Shown here one piece after another: positions 56,458 through 64,000 of a stretch of DNA of 64,000 bases. The notes beneath the pieces are model-generated. The model did no database searches and was not told where the DNA came from. It was given only the letters and a program-made list of their open reading frames with translations. The stretch comes from Phenylobacterium sp. GTDB taxonomy: Bacteria; Pseudomonadota; Alphaproteobacteria; Caulobacterales; Caulobacteraceae. The DNA lies in contig NZ_SCVD01000020.1 of NCBI RefSeq assembly GCF_004297125.1, positions 62,001 to 126,000 on the forward strand. The letters are read 5' to 3'. Within the stretch, counting starts at the first letter, position 1. Each line of letters opens with the position of its first letter. The position numbers were made by a program, and so were the translations under genes.

Positions 56458-56486
56458 TTGCGAAATGTGGCCCTTAGCGCTACACT
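56458..56486 (+). promoter_or_regulatory. Promoter of the toxin-antitoxin operon
   Basis: TTGCGA (56458-56463) and TACACT (56481-56486) are 17 bases apart and 18 bases upstream of the toxin start. An inverted repeat GCTCA-AAA-TGAGC at 56498-56510 spans the start codon and could be the antitoxin's operator. Confidence 0.55.
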
Positions 56487-56504
56487 TCTCAAGTCTGGCT
56501 CAAA

Positions 56505-56903
56505 ATGAGCGTCTATAAGACAAAGGTCTTCGCGCGCTTTGCGCGAAAGGCGGAGTTGGACGACGAGGTCCTGCTGGGCGCCGCTGCAGAGGTGGTCGCC
56601 GGGCGGTACGAGGCCGACCTCGGCGGCGGTGTGTTCAAGAAGCGCGTCGCCCGGCCTGGCGCTGGAAAATCAGGAGGGTTCCGAACGCTCCTGGCCTTCC
56701 GGCACGGGAGTGACTGCTTCTTCGTGGTCGGGTTCGCGAAGAATGAGAAGGCCAACCTGAGCCCGAAGGACTTGGCGGCGGTCCACGACTACGCGGCCAT
56801 GGTGTTCGCATACGATGCGAAGGCGCTCTCTGCAGCCGTCGCGGCGGGTGGATTGATAGAGTTGGAAGGCGATGGCGAAGGCAGCGAGAAGGTCGGGATC
56901 TAA
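56505..56903 (+). CDS. RelE/HigB-type toxin
   Basis: A 132-residue protein of the RelE/ParE superfamily, close to the HigB group in which the toxin gene comes first. It shows KTKVFARFARKAELDDEVLL, the typical RPGAGKSGGFRTLLAF and FFVVGFAKNEKANLSP segments. Probably a ribosome-dependent mRNA endonuclease that inhibits growth when antitoxin is lost, stabilising the element. The antitoxin gene overlaps its end by 32 bases. A promoter is visible upstream. Confidence 0.87.
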   Translation: MSVYKTKVFARFARKAELDDEVLLGAAAEVVAGRYEADLGGGVFKKRVARPGAGKSGGFRTLLAFRHGSDCFFVVGFAKNEKANLSPKDLAAVHDYAAMVFAYDAKALSAAVAAGGLIELEGDGEGSEKVGI

Positions 56904-57198
56904 GGTCCTCGCGGCGGTCCATGAATCGGTGACCGACCTCTACGAGATCGGTCTCGTGGACAAGGCGACGATGCGGCACTTCGACGAGCTCTGCCTCACG
57001 CCGGTCGCCGCGATGTCGCCGGAGGAAATCCGCGCCTTGCGGGAGCGCGAGCAGGTCTCGCAGCCTGTTTTCGCCCGCTACCTCAACGTCCGGAAGGAAG
57101 CGGTCAGCAAGTGGGAGCGCGGCGAGAAACGGCCGGATGGCCCTTCGCTCAAGCTGCTGGCCCTGGTGAAGGCGAAGGGCCTTCAGTCCATCGCATAG
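56872..57198 (+). CDS. XRE-family antitoxin (HigA-type)
   Basis: A 108-residue DNA-binding protein. The helix-turn-helix lies in the second half: MSPEEIRALREREQVSQPVFARYLNVRKEAVSKWERG split over about residues 49-85, then KRPDGPSLKLLALVKAKGL. It should neutralise the toxin and repress the pair. Overlaps the toxin gene by 32 bases, the usual arrangement for HigBA. Confidence 0.88.
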   Translation: MAKAARRSGSKVLAAVHESVTDLYEIGLVDKATMRHFDELCLTPVAAMSPEEIRALREREQVSQPVFARYLNVRKEAVSKWERGEKRPDGPSLKLLALVKAKGLQSIA

Positions 57199-57292
57199 TC
57201 GCGCCGGTCATCGACAGGTGACACACCGTCGATCCACAAGGTTCGCGCTGCGGTCGCTTGGCCGGCGGAGCGCCAGGGCGCATCATCGCCAC

Positions 57293-57472
57293 ATGAGCGA
57301 GCGGTTCGTCGTCCGGCCCGATATCAGGGGATTCAGCGTCTTCGATCTGGCGCTTGGCCAGGTCGCCGAGATCGCGCGAATCCCGCAGCAGGCCCTCTCC
57401 ACCGAAGACGCGGAACACCTCGCCGAGCTGCTGAATCAGCAGCCGATCGCAGCCGCTATGCAAAGGTCCTGA
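57293..57472 (+). CDS. Small hypothetical protein of the element, 59 residues
   Basis: A short acidic protein starting MSERFVVRPDIRGFSVFDLALGQ. No family recognised. Its end overlaps the convergent AlpA-like gene by 17 bases. A gene of this size in a conjugative element is plausible, but coding status rests on codon use alone. The 94 bp before it show no clear promoter. Confidence 0.5.
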   Translation: MSERFVVRPDIRGFSVFDLALGQVAEIARIPQQALSTEDAEHLAELLNQQPIAAAMQRS

Positions 57473-57722
57473 GTTCTCGGCCCGCCCGAGCCGCGCGGAC
57501 GGTATGAACTGTCGTCTCGGTGGTCGAGACCCGGGCGCCGCGATCGGCCCACGCCTGCAGGTCGTCGATGGCGTAGACGACGCGGCCGCCGATCTTCCGG
57601 TAGGACGGTCCGGTGCCGAAGGTGCGGTGCTTCTCGAGCGTGCGGCCGGAGAGACCGAGCCAATCCGCCGCTTCGTTCGTGCGGAGCAGCCTGTGCGGGG
57701 TGACGGTGATGGCGTCGCTCAT
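57456..57722 (-). CDS. AlpA-like helix-turn-helix protein (possible excisionase)
   Basis: An 88-residue DNA-binding protein with the MerR-like helix-turn-helix of the AlpA/excisionase group: RLLRTNEAADWLGLSGRTLEKHR, FGTGPSYRKIGGRVVYAIDDLQAWAD. Such proteins act as recombination directionality factors or transcriptional activators in elements with tyrosine integrases. The ATG at 57722 follows the end of a GGAGG ribosome site. It reads toward the integrase side. Confidence 0.85.
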   Translation of the reverse strand: MSDAITVTPHRLLRTNEAADWLGLSGRTLEKHRTFGTGPSYRKIGGRVVYAIDDLQAWADRGARVSTTETTVHTVRAARAGRELRTFA

Positions 57723-57871
57723 GATCGCAACCTCCAACGGATTTCCACCAGGATGCGCTCCGGCCGCCGGCCCGCCGAGGGCGTAGCCCTACCCTCGCCC
57801 GGCCGGCCGGCAAGCGCCCGTCCGTCGGACAGCCGACCTTCGCTTTGACACAGGCCCACCGGGCATGAACA

Positions 57872-57884
57872 ACTTGTGACAAGT
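57872..57884. promoter_or_regulatory. Inverted repeat ACTTGT-G-ACAAGT upstream of XRE gene
   Basis: A perfect 6-bp inverted repeat with a one-base centre, 24 bp upstream of the XRE gene and in the gap divergent from the AlpA-like gene. A TTGACA at 57845-57850 could be a -35 element for the XRE gene. It is a natural candidate for the operator of a master regulator of the element. The binding protein is unknown. Confidence 0.45.
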
Positions 57885-57907
57885 GCAGGTTGTTGGCGTG
57901 GCCGGGC

Positions 57908-58408
57908 ATGGATGTCTTACGGGATCAGGATGCGGCGGCCCGGCGGGCGACCCTGTCGCGAATCCTCAAGCTGTTCCGCAAGCGCGCGGGCCTCCGCTCG
58001 ATCGAGGCCGCCAGGCTGATGAACAAGGGCTACCGCACCTACCAGCGCTGGGAGTCCGGCTACTACGGCGTCGAGATCGAGGCGATCCATCGGTTCGCGG
58101 AGATCGTGAACACCGACCCGTGGGGCATCATCTTCGCCGTGGAGTTCGGGTCCGTGGACTTCGCCCTCGACACGTCCGGCAACAACGCCGCCTCGCTGTT
58201 GCTGGTGGCGCTTCGGCGGTTCCACCGGCGGCCGGGCGGCAAGGCGATCCGCGACCTCGACCCGCGGTCGCTGTCCCTCACCTACACCCGCGGCTTTGAC
58301 CTGCTGATCAAGCGCGCCGAGGAATATGCCGCGGACCTGGAGCAGTGGATGTTCGACGAGGGTCTTGGCGGCGCGGGGGACGAGGATCCCGACGACAGGA
58401 CGCGCTAG
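57908..58408 (+). CDS. Helix-turn-helix (XRE-like) transcriptional regulator
   Basis: A 166-residue protein with an XRE-like helix-turn-helix near the N-terminus (RILKLFRKRAGLRSIEAARLMNKGYRTYQRWESG, about residues 17-55) and an unassigned C-terminal part. Probably controls element genes. ATG at 57908; a start six codons earlier is possible. Convergent with the LuxR-type gene, ends overlapping by four bases. Confidence 0.75.
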   Translation: MDVLRDQDAAARRATLSRILKLFRKRAGLRSIEAARLMNKGYRTYQRWESGYYGVEIEAIHRFAEIVNTDPWGIIFAVEFGSVDFALDTSGNNAASLLLVALRRFHRRPGGKAIRDLDPRSLSLTYTRGFDLLIKRAEEYAADLEQWMFDEGLGGAGDEDPDDRTR

Positions 58409-58749
58409 CTGAGCCGATCGGCCGGCAGGCGCGGCGGCGGGTCCGCGATCAGGCCAAGGGACCTCGCCCGCACCACCGCCTGGACGCGGGTCCGCACGCC
58501 GAGCTTGGCGCACGCCCGGAAGACATGGCGTTCGACGATCCGGTGGGACACGCCGAGGATGATGCCGATGTCTCGGGAACTCTTGCCTTGCTGAACCCAG
58601 AACAGGCACTCCGTCTGGCGAGGCGACAGGGTCACCGAACGGGTTTCGGCGTCACTCTCAAGGGCCGGCGACCGGTCTTCATGCAGCGCAACCATTGCAC
58701 AGATCCTTCGAATACCGGGCGCCCAACACGCCTCGGCTTCCGAACTCAT
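58405..58749 (-). CDS. LuxR-type helix-turn-helix regulator
   Basis: A 114-residue protein with a C-terminal LuxR-type DNA-binding domain: TLSPRQTECLFWVQQGKSSRDIGIILGVSHRIVERHVFRACAKLGVRTRVQAV in pieces (about residues 40-95). There is no acyl-homoserine-lactone or receiver domain, only a short N-terminal tail. Such small LuxR proteins are often found in ICEs as transfer regulators. Reads away from the virB operon; the 184 bp between it and virB1 likely hold both promoters. A GCGCCA-AATTC-TGGCGC inverted repeat lies there at 58835-58851. Confidence 0.85.
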   Translation of the reverse strand: MSSEAEACWAPGIRRICAMVALHEDRSPALESDAETRSVTLSPRQTECLFWVQQGKSSRDIGIILGVSHRIVERHVFRACAKLGVRTRVQAVVRARSLGLIADPPPRLPADRLS

Positions 58750-58933
58750 CCAATTATTCGATCCGGGGCGAAGTTCCCGGATTCTGATCGCGGTACAACC
58801 TAAGTCACCCTGAGCGCCCCACGCGGCGTCCCGCGCGCCAAATTCTGGCGCATTGGTCAGGGACGCGGGTGGAGGTTACGCCCTCGCGCCCATCGCGCCG
58901 CCCCGCCAGCCTGCTGGCGAAAGGACGGGCCCA

Positions 58934-59515
58934 ATGCTGGATCCCCAAGCCGTCGTCGATCTGGCCACGCACTGCGCGCCCGGCGTCGCGCCGGCCACCC
59001 TGCTGGCCGTGGCCCGCGCCGAGAGCCGACTCGATCCGCTGGCGATCGGCGTGAACGGCCCCCCGGTGCGGCGCCCCGCCGCCGCGACGCCGGGCGAGGC
59101 CGCCGCCGCGGCGAGGGCCCTGGCGGCCGCGGGCCGCGACATCGACCTGGGCCTGGCGCAGATCAACATCCGCAACCTTGCGCGCCTCAACCTCTCCATC
59201 GAGGCCGCGTTCGACCCGTGCCGCAACCTCGCCGCCGCCGCGCAGATCCTCAGGGAGGGCTACGCGCGCGGCCGCGCCCGGCATGGCGCGGGGCAGGCGG
59301 CGCTGCGCGTCGCGCTCAGCGTCTACAACACCGGGGACGCCGCGCGGGGGTTCGCCAACGGCTATGTGGCCCGGGTCCTGGCGCAGGCGGGCGGACCCGC
59401 CCCGCCCGCCGCGACGCCCGGGCCCGCCGCGCCGCCGCCCGCCTGGGACGCGTTCGGCCGCGCCGGCCTGCGGCCCATCCGCTTCGTCATGTCCGCCACA
59501 GGAGTCACGCCGTGA
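58934..59515 (+). CDS. virB1: Lytic transglycosylase, VirB1-like
   Basis: A 193-residue SLT-type enzyme that opens peptidoglycan for assembly of the secretion channel. The catalytic glutamate is in AVARAESRLDP, followed by DLGLAQINIRNLARL and AAQILREGYARGRARHG, SVYNTGD. No signal peptide is evident at the N-terminus with the ATG at 58934. It is the first gene of the transfer operon and overlaps virB2 (GTGA). Confidence 0.88.
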   Translation: MLDPQAVVDLATHCAPGVAPATLLAVARAESRLDPLAIGVNGPPVRRPAAATPGEAAAAARALAAAGRDIDLGLAQINIRNLARLNLSIEAAFDPCRNLAAAAQILREGYARGRARHGAGQAALRVALSVYNTGDAARGFANGYVARVLAQAGGPAPPAATPGPAAPPPAWDAFGRAGLRPIRFVMSATGVTP

Positions 59516-59814
59516 TCGCACCGCGCCGCGCTCGCCGCCTCGCCCTCTTCGCCGCCTGCGCCTCGCTGGCGGCCGGCCCCGCCTTCGCCCAGGACGTGGG
59601 CGGCGACCTCGGCGGTTTCATCCAGAACATCATCGACCTGCTGAACAGCGGCGTGGTCCGGGGCCTCGCGGTGCTGGCGGTGATCGTCACCGGCATCGTC
59701 TGGATGTTCGGACAGATCGACCTGCGCCGAGCCGGCACGGTGGTCGTCGGCATCATCGTCATCTTCGGGGCCTCGACCATCGTCGACCTGATCACCGGCG
59801 GCGGAGGCGGCTGA
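59512..59814 (+). CDS. virB2: TrbC/VirB2 family pilin
   Basis: Pilin subunit of the conjugative pilus. The 100-residue product has a signal peptide (ARRLALFAACASLAAGPAFA) and two hydrophobic segments (GLAVLAVIVTGIVWMFG and VGIIVIFGASTIVDLI) split by QIDLRR, the standard VirB2 pattern. GTG start overlaps the virB1 stop. Confidence 0.88.
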   Translation: MIAPRRARRLALFAACASLAAGPAFAQDVGGDLGGFIQNIIDLLNSGVVRGLAVLAVIVTGIVWMFGQIDLRRAGTVVVGIIVIFGASTIVDLITGGGGG

Positions 59815-60146
59815 TGGCCAGCGAACGGCTGCAGGAAGATATCCTGTTCCTCGCCTGCACGCGGCCGGCCCTGGTGCTCGGGGTCCCCATGGAGGCCATG
59901 GGCGTCAACCTCATCGTCTCCACCGTGGCGTTCCTGGGGGGCGGCTCGCTGCTCTACCTGCTGATCGCCCCGGCCCTCCACGCGATCTTCCAGGCCATCT
60001 GTCGGTCCGATCCGAACGCCTTCCGGGTGCTCTACCTTTTCCTGGAGACCAAGGGTCGCGCGCGGAACGGCGGCCTCTGGGGCGGCAGTTCGGCGAGCCC
60101 CCTGCCCGTGCGGCGGCCGTCGGGCCGGGGCGTCCCCCATGTCTGA
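59814..60146 (+). CDS. virB3: Type IV secretion protein VirB3
   Basis: A 110-residue inner-membrane protein with the short basic N-terminus (ERLQEDILFLACTRPALVLGVP) and hydrophobic segment (NLIVSTVAFLGGGSLLYLLIAPALHAIF) of VirB3. ATG shares a base with the virB2 stop; its end overlaps virB4 by eight bases. Confidence 0.88.
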   Translation: MASERLQEDILFLACTRPALVLGVPMEAMGVNLIVSTVAFLGGGSLLYLLIAPALHAIFQAICRSDPNAFRVLYLFLETKGRARNGGLWGGSSASPLPVRRPSGRGVPHV

Positions 60147-62523
60147 GCTGGCCCTGCACGCCGCGCCCGACCGGGCGCGCGGGCGCGAGCTTCAGGCCTC
60201 GCGCACCCTGCCCTACGCCCGCCACGTCAACGACCGCGTCGTCGCTCTCGACACCGGGGCCCTGATGCTCGCCTTCCGCCTCGACGGCGCAAGTTTCGAA
60301 ACCGCCGACGTCCGGGACCTCAACGACCGCCACGCCAAGCTCAACGGCGCCTGGCGCAACATCGCCTCGGATCGCCTGGCGGTCTGGCACCATCTCGTAC
60401 GGCGCGAGGCCGATCCCCCCGGGGACGGGCGCTTCCGCTCCGACTTCGCCCGCCAGCTGGACGGCGCCTACCGCGCCCGCCTCGGACGCCAGCGGCTGTT
60501 CGTCAACGAGCTCTACGTGACCCTCGTGACGCATCCGGGCCGCGACGCCGCCGCCCGCACGCAGGCCTGGGTGGGCCGCCTGATCCGCGCGAGCGGGATG
60601 GACCTGGCGACCGACGACGCCGTCCGCGAGCTCGAGGACGCCGGCCAGGCGCTCGTCCAGCACCTGGCGCGCTATGGCGCCGAGCCCCTCGGGCTCTACG
60701 AGCGCGGCGGCCTGCTGTTCTCGGCGCCCCTGGAGATGCTGCGCCGCGTGCTCACCGGCGAGCCGGCTCGGGTCCCACTGGTCCGCGGCCACCTCGGCGA
60801 GGCGCTCTACACCTGCCGGCTGATCTTCGGCCGCGAGGCGCTCGAGGTCCGCGACACGGCCAGCGCCCGTTACGCGGCGATGCTGGGGATCAAGGAGTAC
60901 CCGGCCTCCACACGGCCGGGCCTCTGGGACGGCCTGCTCTCCGCGCCGTTCCCGCTGGTGGCGTCGCAATCCTTCAGCTTCCTGTCGAAGGCGGCCGCGC
61001 AGGGGGTGATGACCCGCAAGCAGAACCAGATGCTGTCGGCGCGGGATCGGGCCGCCTCGCAGATCGAGGGCCTGGACGCCGCGCTCGACGAGCTGATGTC
61101 GAACCGCTTCGTCATGGGCGAGCACCAGGCCTCGCTGCTGGTCTATGGGGACACCCCCCGTGCGCTCGCCGACCACCTCTCGCGCGCCCGCGCCCTGCTC
61201 GCCGACGCCGGGCTGGTGGCCGCGCGCGAGGACCTCGGACTGGAGGCCGCCTTCTGGGCGCAGTTCCCGGGCAATTTCCGCCTGCGCCTCCGCCCGGCGG
61301 CGATCACCAGCCGCAACTTCGCGAGCTTCGCGCCCTTCCACACCCATCCGGCCGGCCGGGCCGAGGGCAACCACTGGGGGCCGGCGGTGACCACGCTGCG
61401 CACCTCGGCCGGCTCGCCCTACGCCTTCAGCTTCCACGTGGGCGACCTCGGCCATACCTTCATCTGCGGCCCGTCCGGGTCGGGCAAGACGGTGGTCCAG
61501 AACTTCATGCTGGCGCAGCTGGAGAAGCTCGGCGCCCAGCAGGTGTTCATCGACAAGGACCGGGGCGCGGAGATCTTCGTGCGCGCCTGCGGCGGAACCT
61601 ATCTCGCCCTCGCCCCAGGGCGGCCGACCGGCTTCGCGCCCCTGAAGGCGCTCGCCGACACCCCGGCGGACCGCGCCTTCCTGGGCGTCCTCGTCCGCCA
61701 GATGGTCCGTCCCGGCGACCGGCCGCTGACGCCGCAGGAGGAGGCCGCGATCGACGGAGCCGTCGCCGCGCTCCTGCCCCTGCCGCCCGCCAACCGGTCC
61801 GTGGCCGCGCTGCGGGCCCTGCTGGGCCAGCGCGACGCCGGCGGGATCGGGGCGCGGCTCGATCGGTGGCGCTCCGGCCAGGCGCTCGGCTGGGCGCTCG
61901 ATGGCGAGGCCGACCTCCTGCCGCTCGATGCGCGCCTCGTGGGCTTCGACATGACCCACGTGCTCGATGCGCCGGACGTGCGCACGCCCCTCATGCTGTA
62001 CCTCTTCCACCGCCTGCAGGGCCTGGTGGACGGACGGCGCCTGATCATCGACGTCGACGAGTTCTGGAAGGCGCTGGGCGACGAGGCCTTCCGCGGACTC
62101 GCCCAGGACGGCCTGAAGACCTTCCGCAAGCAGAACGCCCTGCTGGTCCTCGGCACCCAGTCGCCGGCCGACGTCCTGCGCGCGCCCATCGCCCACACCA
62201 TCGTCGAGCAATGCGCGACGAAGATCTTCCTGCCCAACCCGCAGGCCACGGCGCGCGACTACATCGAGGGCTTCGGCCTCTCCGAGCGAGAGTTCGCGCT
62301 GGTGCGCGAGGAGCTCGCGCCCGTCCAGCGCCGATTCCTGGTCAAGCAGGGACTCGACTCCGTGGTGGCCGAGTTGGACCTCGGCGGGCTCGACGACGAG
62401 CTCGCGATCCTGTCCGGCCGCGCCGAGACCGTGGACCTCCTCGACCGTATCCGCGCTCGGCACGGCGACGATCCCGCCGGCTGGATGGTTCCCTTCTGCA
62501 CCCAACGGAGGCAGCTCCCATGA
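60139..62523 (+). CDS. virB4: Type IV secretion ATPase VirB4
   Basis: Cytoplasmic ATPase that drives pilus biogenesis and substrate transfer. The 794-residue product has the CagE/TrbE/VirB4 N-terminal domain and the C-terminal ATPase with Walker A GPSGSGKT (residues 444-451) and Walker B LIIDVDEFW (635-643), then LVLGTQSPADVL and ATKIFLPNP. Longest and best conserved gene of the operon, so it anchors the T4SS call. Its stop overlaps virB5 (ATGA). Confidence 0.96.
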   Translation: MSELALHAAPDRARGRELQASRTLPYARHVNDRVVALDTGALMLAFRLDGASFETADVRDLNDRHAKLNGAWRNIASDRLAVWHHLVRREADPPGDGRFRSDFARQLDGAYRARLGRQRLFVNELYVTLVTHPGRDAAARTQAWVGRLIRASGMDLATDDAVRELEDAGQALVQHLARYGAEPLGLYERGGLLFSAPLEMLRRVLTGEPARVPLVRGHLGEALYTCRLIFGREALEVRDTASARYAAMLGIKEYPASTRPGLWDGLLSAPFPLVASQSFSFLSKAAAQGVMTRKQNQMLSARDRAASQIEGLDAALDELMSNRFVMGEHQASLLVYGDTPRALADHLSRARALLADAGLVAAREDLGLEAAFWAQFPGNFRLRLRPAAITSRNFASFAPFHTHPAGRAEGNHWGPAVTTLRTSAGSPYAFSFHVGDLGHTFICGPSGSGKTVVQNFMLAQLEKLGAQQVFIDKDRGAEIFVRACGGTYLALAPGRPTGFAPLKALADTPADRAFLGVLVRQMVRPGDRPLTPQEEAAIDGAVAALLPLPPANRSVAALRALLGQRDAGGIGARLDRWRSGQALGWALDGEADLLPLDARLVGFDMTHVLDAPDVRTPLMLYLFHRLQGLVDGRRLIIDVDEFWKALGDEAFRGLAQDGLKTFRKQNALLVLGTQSPADVLRAPIAHTIVEQCATKIFLPNPQATARDYIEGFGLSEREFALVREELAPVQRRFLVKQGLDSVVAELDLGGLDDELAILSGRAETVDLLDRIRARHGDDPAGWMVPFCTQRRQLP

Positions 62524-63221
62524 AGCCCCTGATCCCGCTCGCCGTCCTCGGCGCCCTGGCGTTCGCCCACCCCGCCTCGGCCCAGATGATGGTCCACGAT
62601 GTGGCCAGCTACGCCAGCCTGCTGCGCCAGGCGACCACCGCCCTCGACCAGCTCAAGGAATTGCAGGCGCAGGTCGCCGAGGCCAAGCGGCTCTACGACG
62701 GCTTCAACACCGCCTCGGGCGCCGGCGCGCTGGCCGGCGTCCTGAAGGCGCCGGAACTGCGCGGTCTCGTGCCCGACATCGACAAATATGTCGCCGCCGC
62801 CAACGGCGATCTCGCCGCCCTCGGCGAGATCGGACGCACGGCGGCCGCGATCCGCGCCGAGGGCCGGCTCTACGCGCCCCCCGCCGACGATGCCCTCGGC
62901 CAGGAGCTCGAACGCCAGGGCGACCGCGCGGCCCGGGACCTGGCCCTGGGGCGGGCCGTGGCCGGCGCCGGCGGGCGACGGCTCGAGGGTCTGAACGAAT
63001 TGCTCGGAGCCCTGGACGCCGCGCCGAACGCCCGGGCGGTCCTGGACCTGCAGGCGCGCATCGCCGCCGAACAGGCGATGGGCGTGAACGACCAGATGCG
63101 GCTGCAGGGACTGGCCATGGCGCAGGACGCCGAGGCCCGGCTTCAGGCGCAGCGCGACCGAGAACGGGCCGCGGCCGCGCGCCAGTCCCGTATGCAACGC
63201 TACAGGAGCGGCTTCCAATGA
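62520..63221 (+). CDS. virB5: VirB5-like minor pilus protein
   Basis: A 233-residue periplasmic protein with a signal peptide (MKPLIPLAVLGALAFAHPASA) and a long alpha-helical body rich in alanine and glutamine (LLRQATTALDQLKELQAQVAEAKRLYDGF in pieces; AAARQSRMQRYRSGFQ at the end). This fits VirB5/TrbJ, the minor pilus component. Overlaps the neighbours on both sides by four bases. Confidence 0.85.
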   Translation: MKPLIPLAVLGALAFAHPASAQMMVHDVASYASLLRQATTALDQLKELQAQVAEAKRLYDGFNTASGAGALAGVLKAPELRGLVPDIDKYVAAANGDLAALGEIGRTAAAIRAEGRLYAPPADDALGQELERQGDRAARDLALGRAVAGAGGRRLEGLNELLGALDAAPNARAVLDLQARIAAEQAMGVNDQMRLQGLAMAQDAEARLQAQRDRERAAAARQSRMQRYRSGFQ

Positions 63222-63436
63222 TCCGTTCGGTCGTCCTGCTTGGCTTGTGCCTCGCGGCCTGCAGCCCCACGCCCCGCGACGTCAGCTGGTTCGAGACCAA
63301 CCCCGAGGCGGCGAAGAAGGTCGTAGAACGCTGCGCTGCGGGGGCGCGCGACACCGAATGCGAGAACGCGCGCGCCGCGCTGAACCGCGTCAAGGCCAAC
63401 GCCCGGATGGAGCGCTATCGTCAAGGGTTTGAATGA
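63218..63436 (+). CDS. eexN: EexN-like entry exclusion lipoprotein
   Basis: A 72-residue lipoprotein with signal MIRSVVLLGLCLAACSP (cysteine at 15). The mature part VSWFETNPEAAKKVVERCAAGARDTECENARAALNR matches the EexN/TrbK family, in which a W/Y-x-x-N/H-P-E motif and two spaced cysteines recur. It should stop entry of a second copy of the element. Its location between virB5 and virB6 is typical. Confidence 0.85.
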   Translation: MIRSVVLLGLCLAACSPTPRDVSWFETNPEAAKKVVERCAAGARDTECENARAALNRVKANARMERYRQGFE

Positions 63437-64000
63437 TGGCCGGCGATCTGCGGATCTTCACGCCCGCGTACGCCTATATCGACGCTCGGCTCGACGCCTT
63501 CCTGAGCAACGGCGCCCGCGAGCTTATGGCAGAGGTTGCGGGTCCGTTGCGCGCGGCCCTCGTCCTCTATGTCCTTCTATATGGCTTCGCGATCCTCCGA
63601 GGAGCCATCGCCGAGCCCTTGATGGATTTTGCCGTCCGCTCGGTGAAGCTGGCGCTGGTAGTCATTCTGGCCACGACGGCCGCCTATGGTTCGTGGATTG
63701 CCCAACCGCTGTTCCACGGGCTACCGGATGCTCTCGCCCGTGGTATCGGAGGTGGAGGCGTCGGTGATGCCGGCGCTGCCTTCGATCAGTTCTTCAACCG
63801 AGCGGCCTACCTCGGGGAGAAGATCGCCGAGCAGGCAACGCTCACGGATTGGGTGCCGCTGCTCCTGAGCGGGACCGTCTGGGTGTGCGCGGCCCTCGCC
63901 GCCGCACTGGGGTTCGGCATCGTCGCACTTTCCAAGGTGGCGTTGGCGTTGTTGATCGCCCTTGGGCCGCTGTTCGTGGCCTGCGCACTTTTCGAAGCCA
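63433..64000 (+). CDS. virB6: Type IV secretion protein VirB6 (partial, runs off the edge)
   Basis: The first 189 codons of a polytopic membrane protein. The N-terminus is MMAGDLRIFTPAYAYIDARLDAF, followed by hydrophobic segments (ALVLYVLLYGFAILRG, LALVVILATTAAYGSWI, GTVWVCAALAAALGFGIVAL, LALLIALGPLFVACALF). These match the VirB6/TrbL family, the inner-membrane channel component. Base composition is a little less GC-rich than the rest of the operon. The stop lies beyond the window. Confidence 0.88.
   Translation, partial: MMAGDLRIFTPAYAYIDARLDAFLSNGARELMAEVAGPLRAALVLYVLLYGFAILRGAIAEPLMDFAVRSVKLALVVILATTAAYGSWIAQPLFHGLPDALARGIGGGGVGDAGAAFDQFFNRAAYLGEKIAEQATLTDWVPLLLSGTVWVCAALAAALGFGIVALSKVALALLIALGPLFVACALFEA

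Larger units (their letters stand above)
55216..64000 (+). mobile_element. Integrative and conjugative element in dusA (left part)
   Basis: From the dusA 5' end to the right edge: tyrosine integrase next to the target gene, toxin-antitoxin pair, AlpA-like, XRE and LuxR-type regulators, and a VirB-type conjugation operon. Genes face mostly plus, with two regulators on minus. The combination of integrase, dusA junction and conjugation genes supports an ICE. Only about 8.8 kb are visible; the right end, relaxase, coupling protein and cargo are missing from view. Confidence 0.85.

Overview
The window is a high-GC segment of an alphaproteobacterial chromosome, most likely a member of the Caulobacteraceae (Caulobacter/Phenylobacterium type). 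Three things point there. The gene order ftsZ - small protein - lpxC - bamD - recN - ligA follows the end of a dcw (division and cell wall) cluster. A perfect CtrA box (TTAA-N7-TTAA) lies upstream of ftsZ. The proteins throughout are alphaproteobacterial in character. Genus placement is inference. The only stretch longer than 300 bases without a protein gene is 42513-43197, which holds the mraZ promoter region and the RNase P RNA gene.

Layout. 1-9064 (all minus): ligA (cut by the window edge), a hypothetical, recN, bamD, a PPOX-type flavoprotein, lpxC, a small protein and ftsZ. 9345-21070: about 12 kb of accessory genes lying between ftsZ and ftsA. They comprise a tripartite RND efflux operon with a divergent TetR regulator and a clear promoter/operator, a tiny membrane protein, and a putative phytate/organophosphate scavenging locus (lipoprotein beta-propeller phytase, divergent from a TonB-dependent receptor and a secreted PHP phosphoesterase). 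21067-24282: ftsA, ftsQ, ddl. 24335-28340: a second non-dcw block (methyltransferase, STAS-less SulP transporter, secreted M28 peptidase, PaaI thioesterase). 28337-42512: a tightly overlapping dcw operon read right to left, mraZ-rsmH-ftsL-ftsI-murE-murF-mraY-murD-ftsW-murG-murC-murB plus a histidine phosphatase. Three TGGG repeats with 10-bp period upstream of mraZ look like an MraZ operator. 42771-43165: rnpB.

43198-55266: ordinary chromosomal genes. These are an AmpD-like amidase, an EamA transporter, a DUF3052-like protein, two acyl-CoA dehydrogenases, three tandem secreted TonB-C-like paralogues, an EEP-family hydrolase, a phospholipase D-type enzyme, a small secreted protein, a hotdog thioesterase, a DUF1289 protein, a retropepsin-like lipoprotein and dusA.

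55216 to the window end: the left part of an integrative and conjugative element inserted in the 5' end of dusA. The first eight codons of dusA are AT-rich and rare for this genome, as if supplied by the element. Next to them come a tyrosine integrase, a HigBA-type toxin-antitoxin pair, an AlpA-like DNA-binding protein, XRE and LuxR-type regulators, and a VirB-type type IV secretion operon (virB1-B2-B3-B4-B5-eexN-B6) that runs off the right edge. Together these would give site-specific integration, stabilisation, regulation and conjugative transfer. The right end of the element, its cargo, virB8-B11, the coupling protein and the relaxase are not in view.
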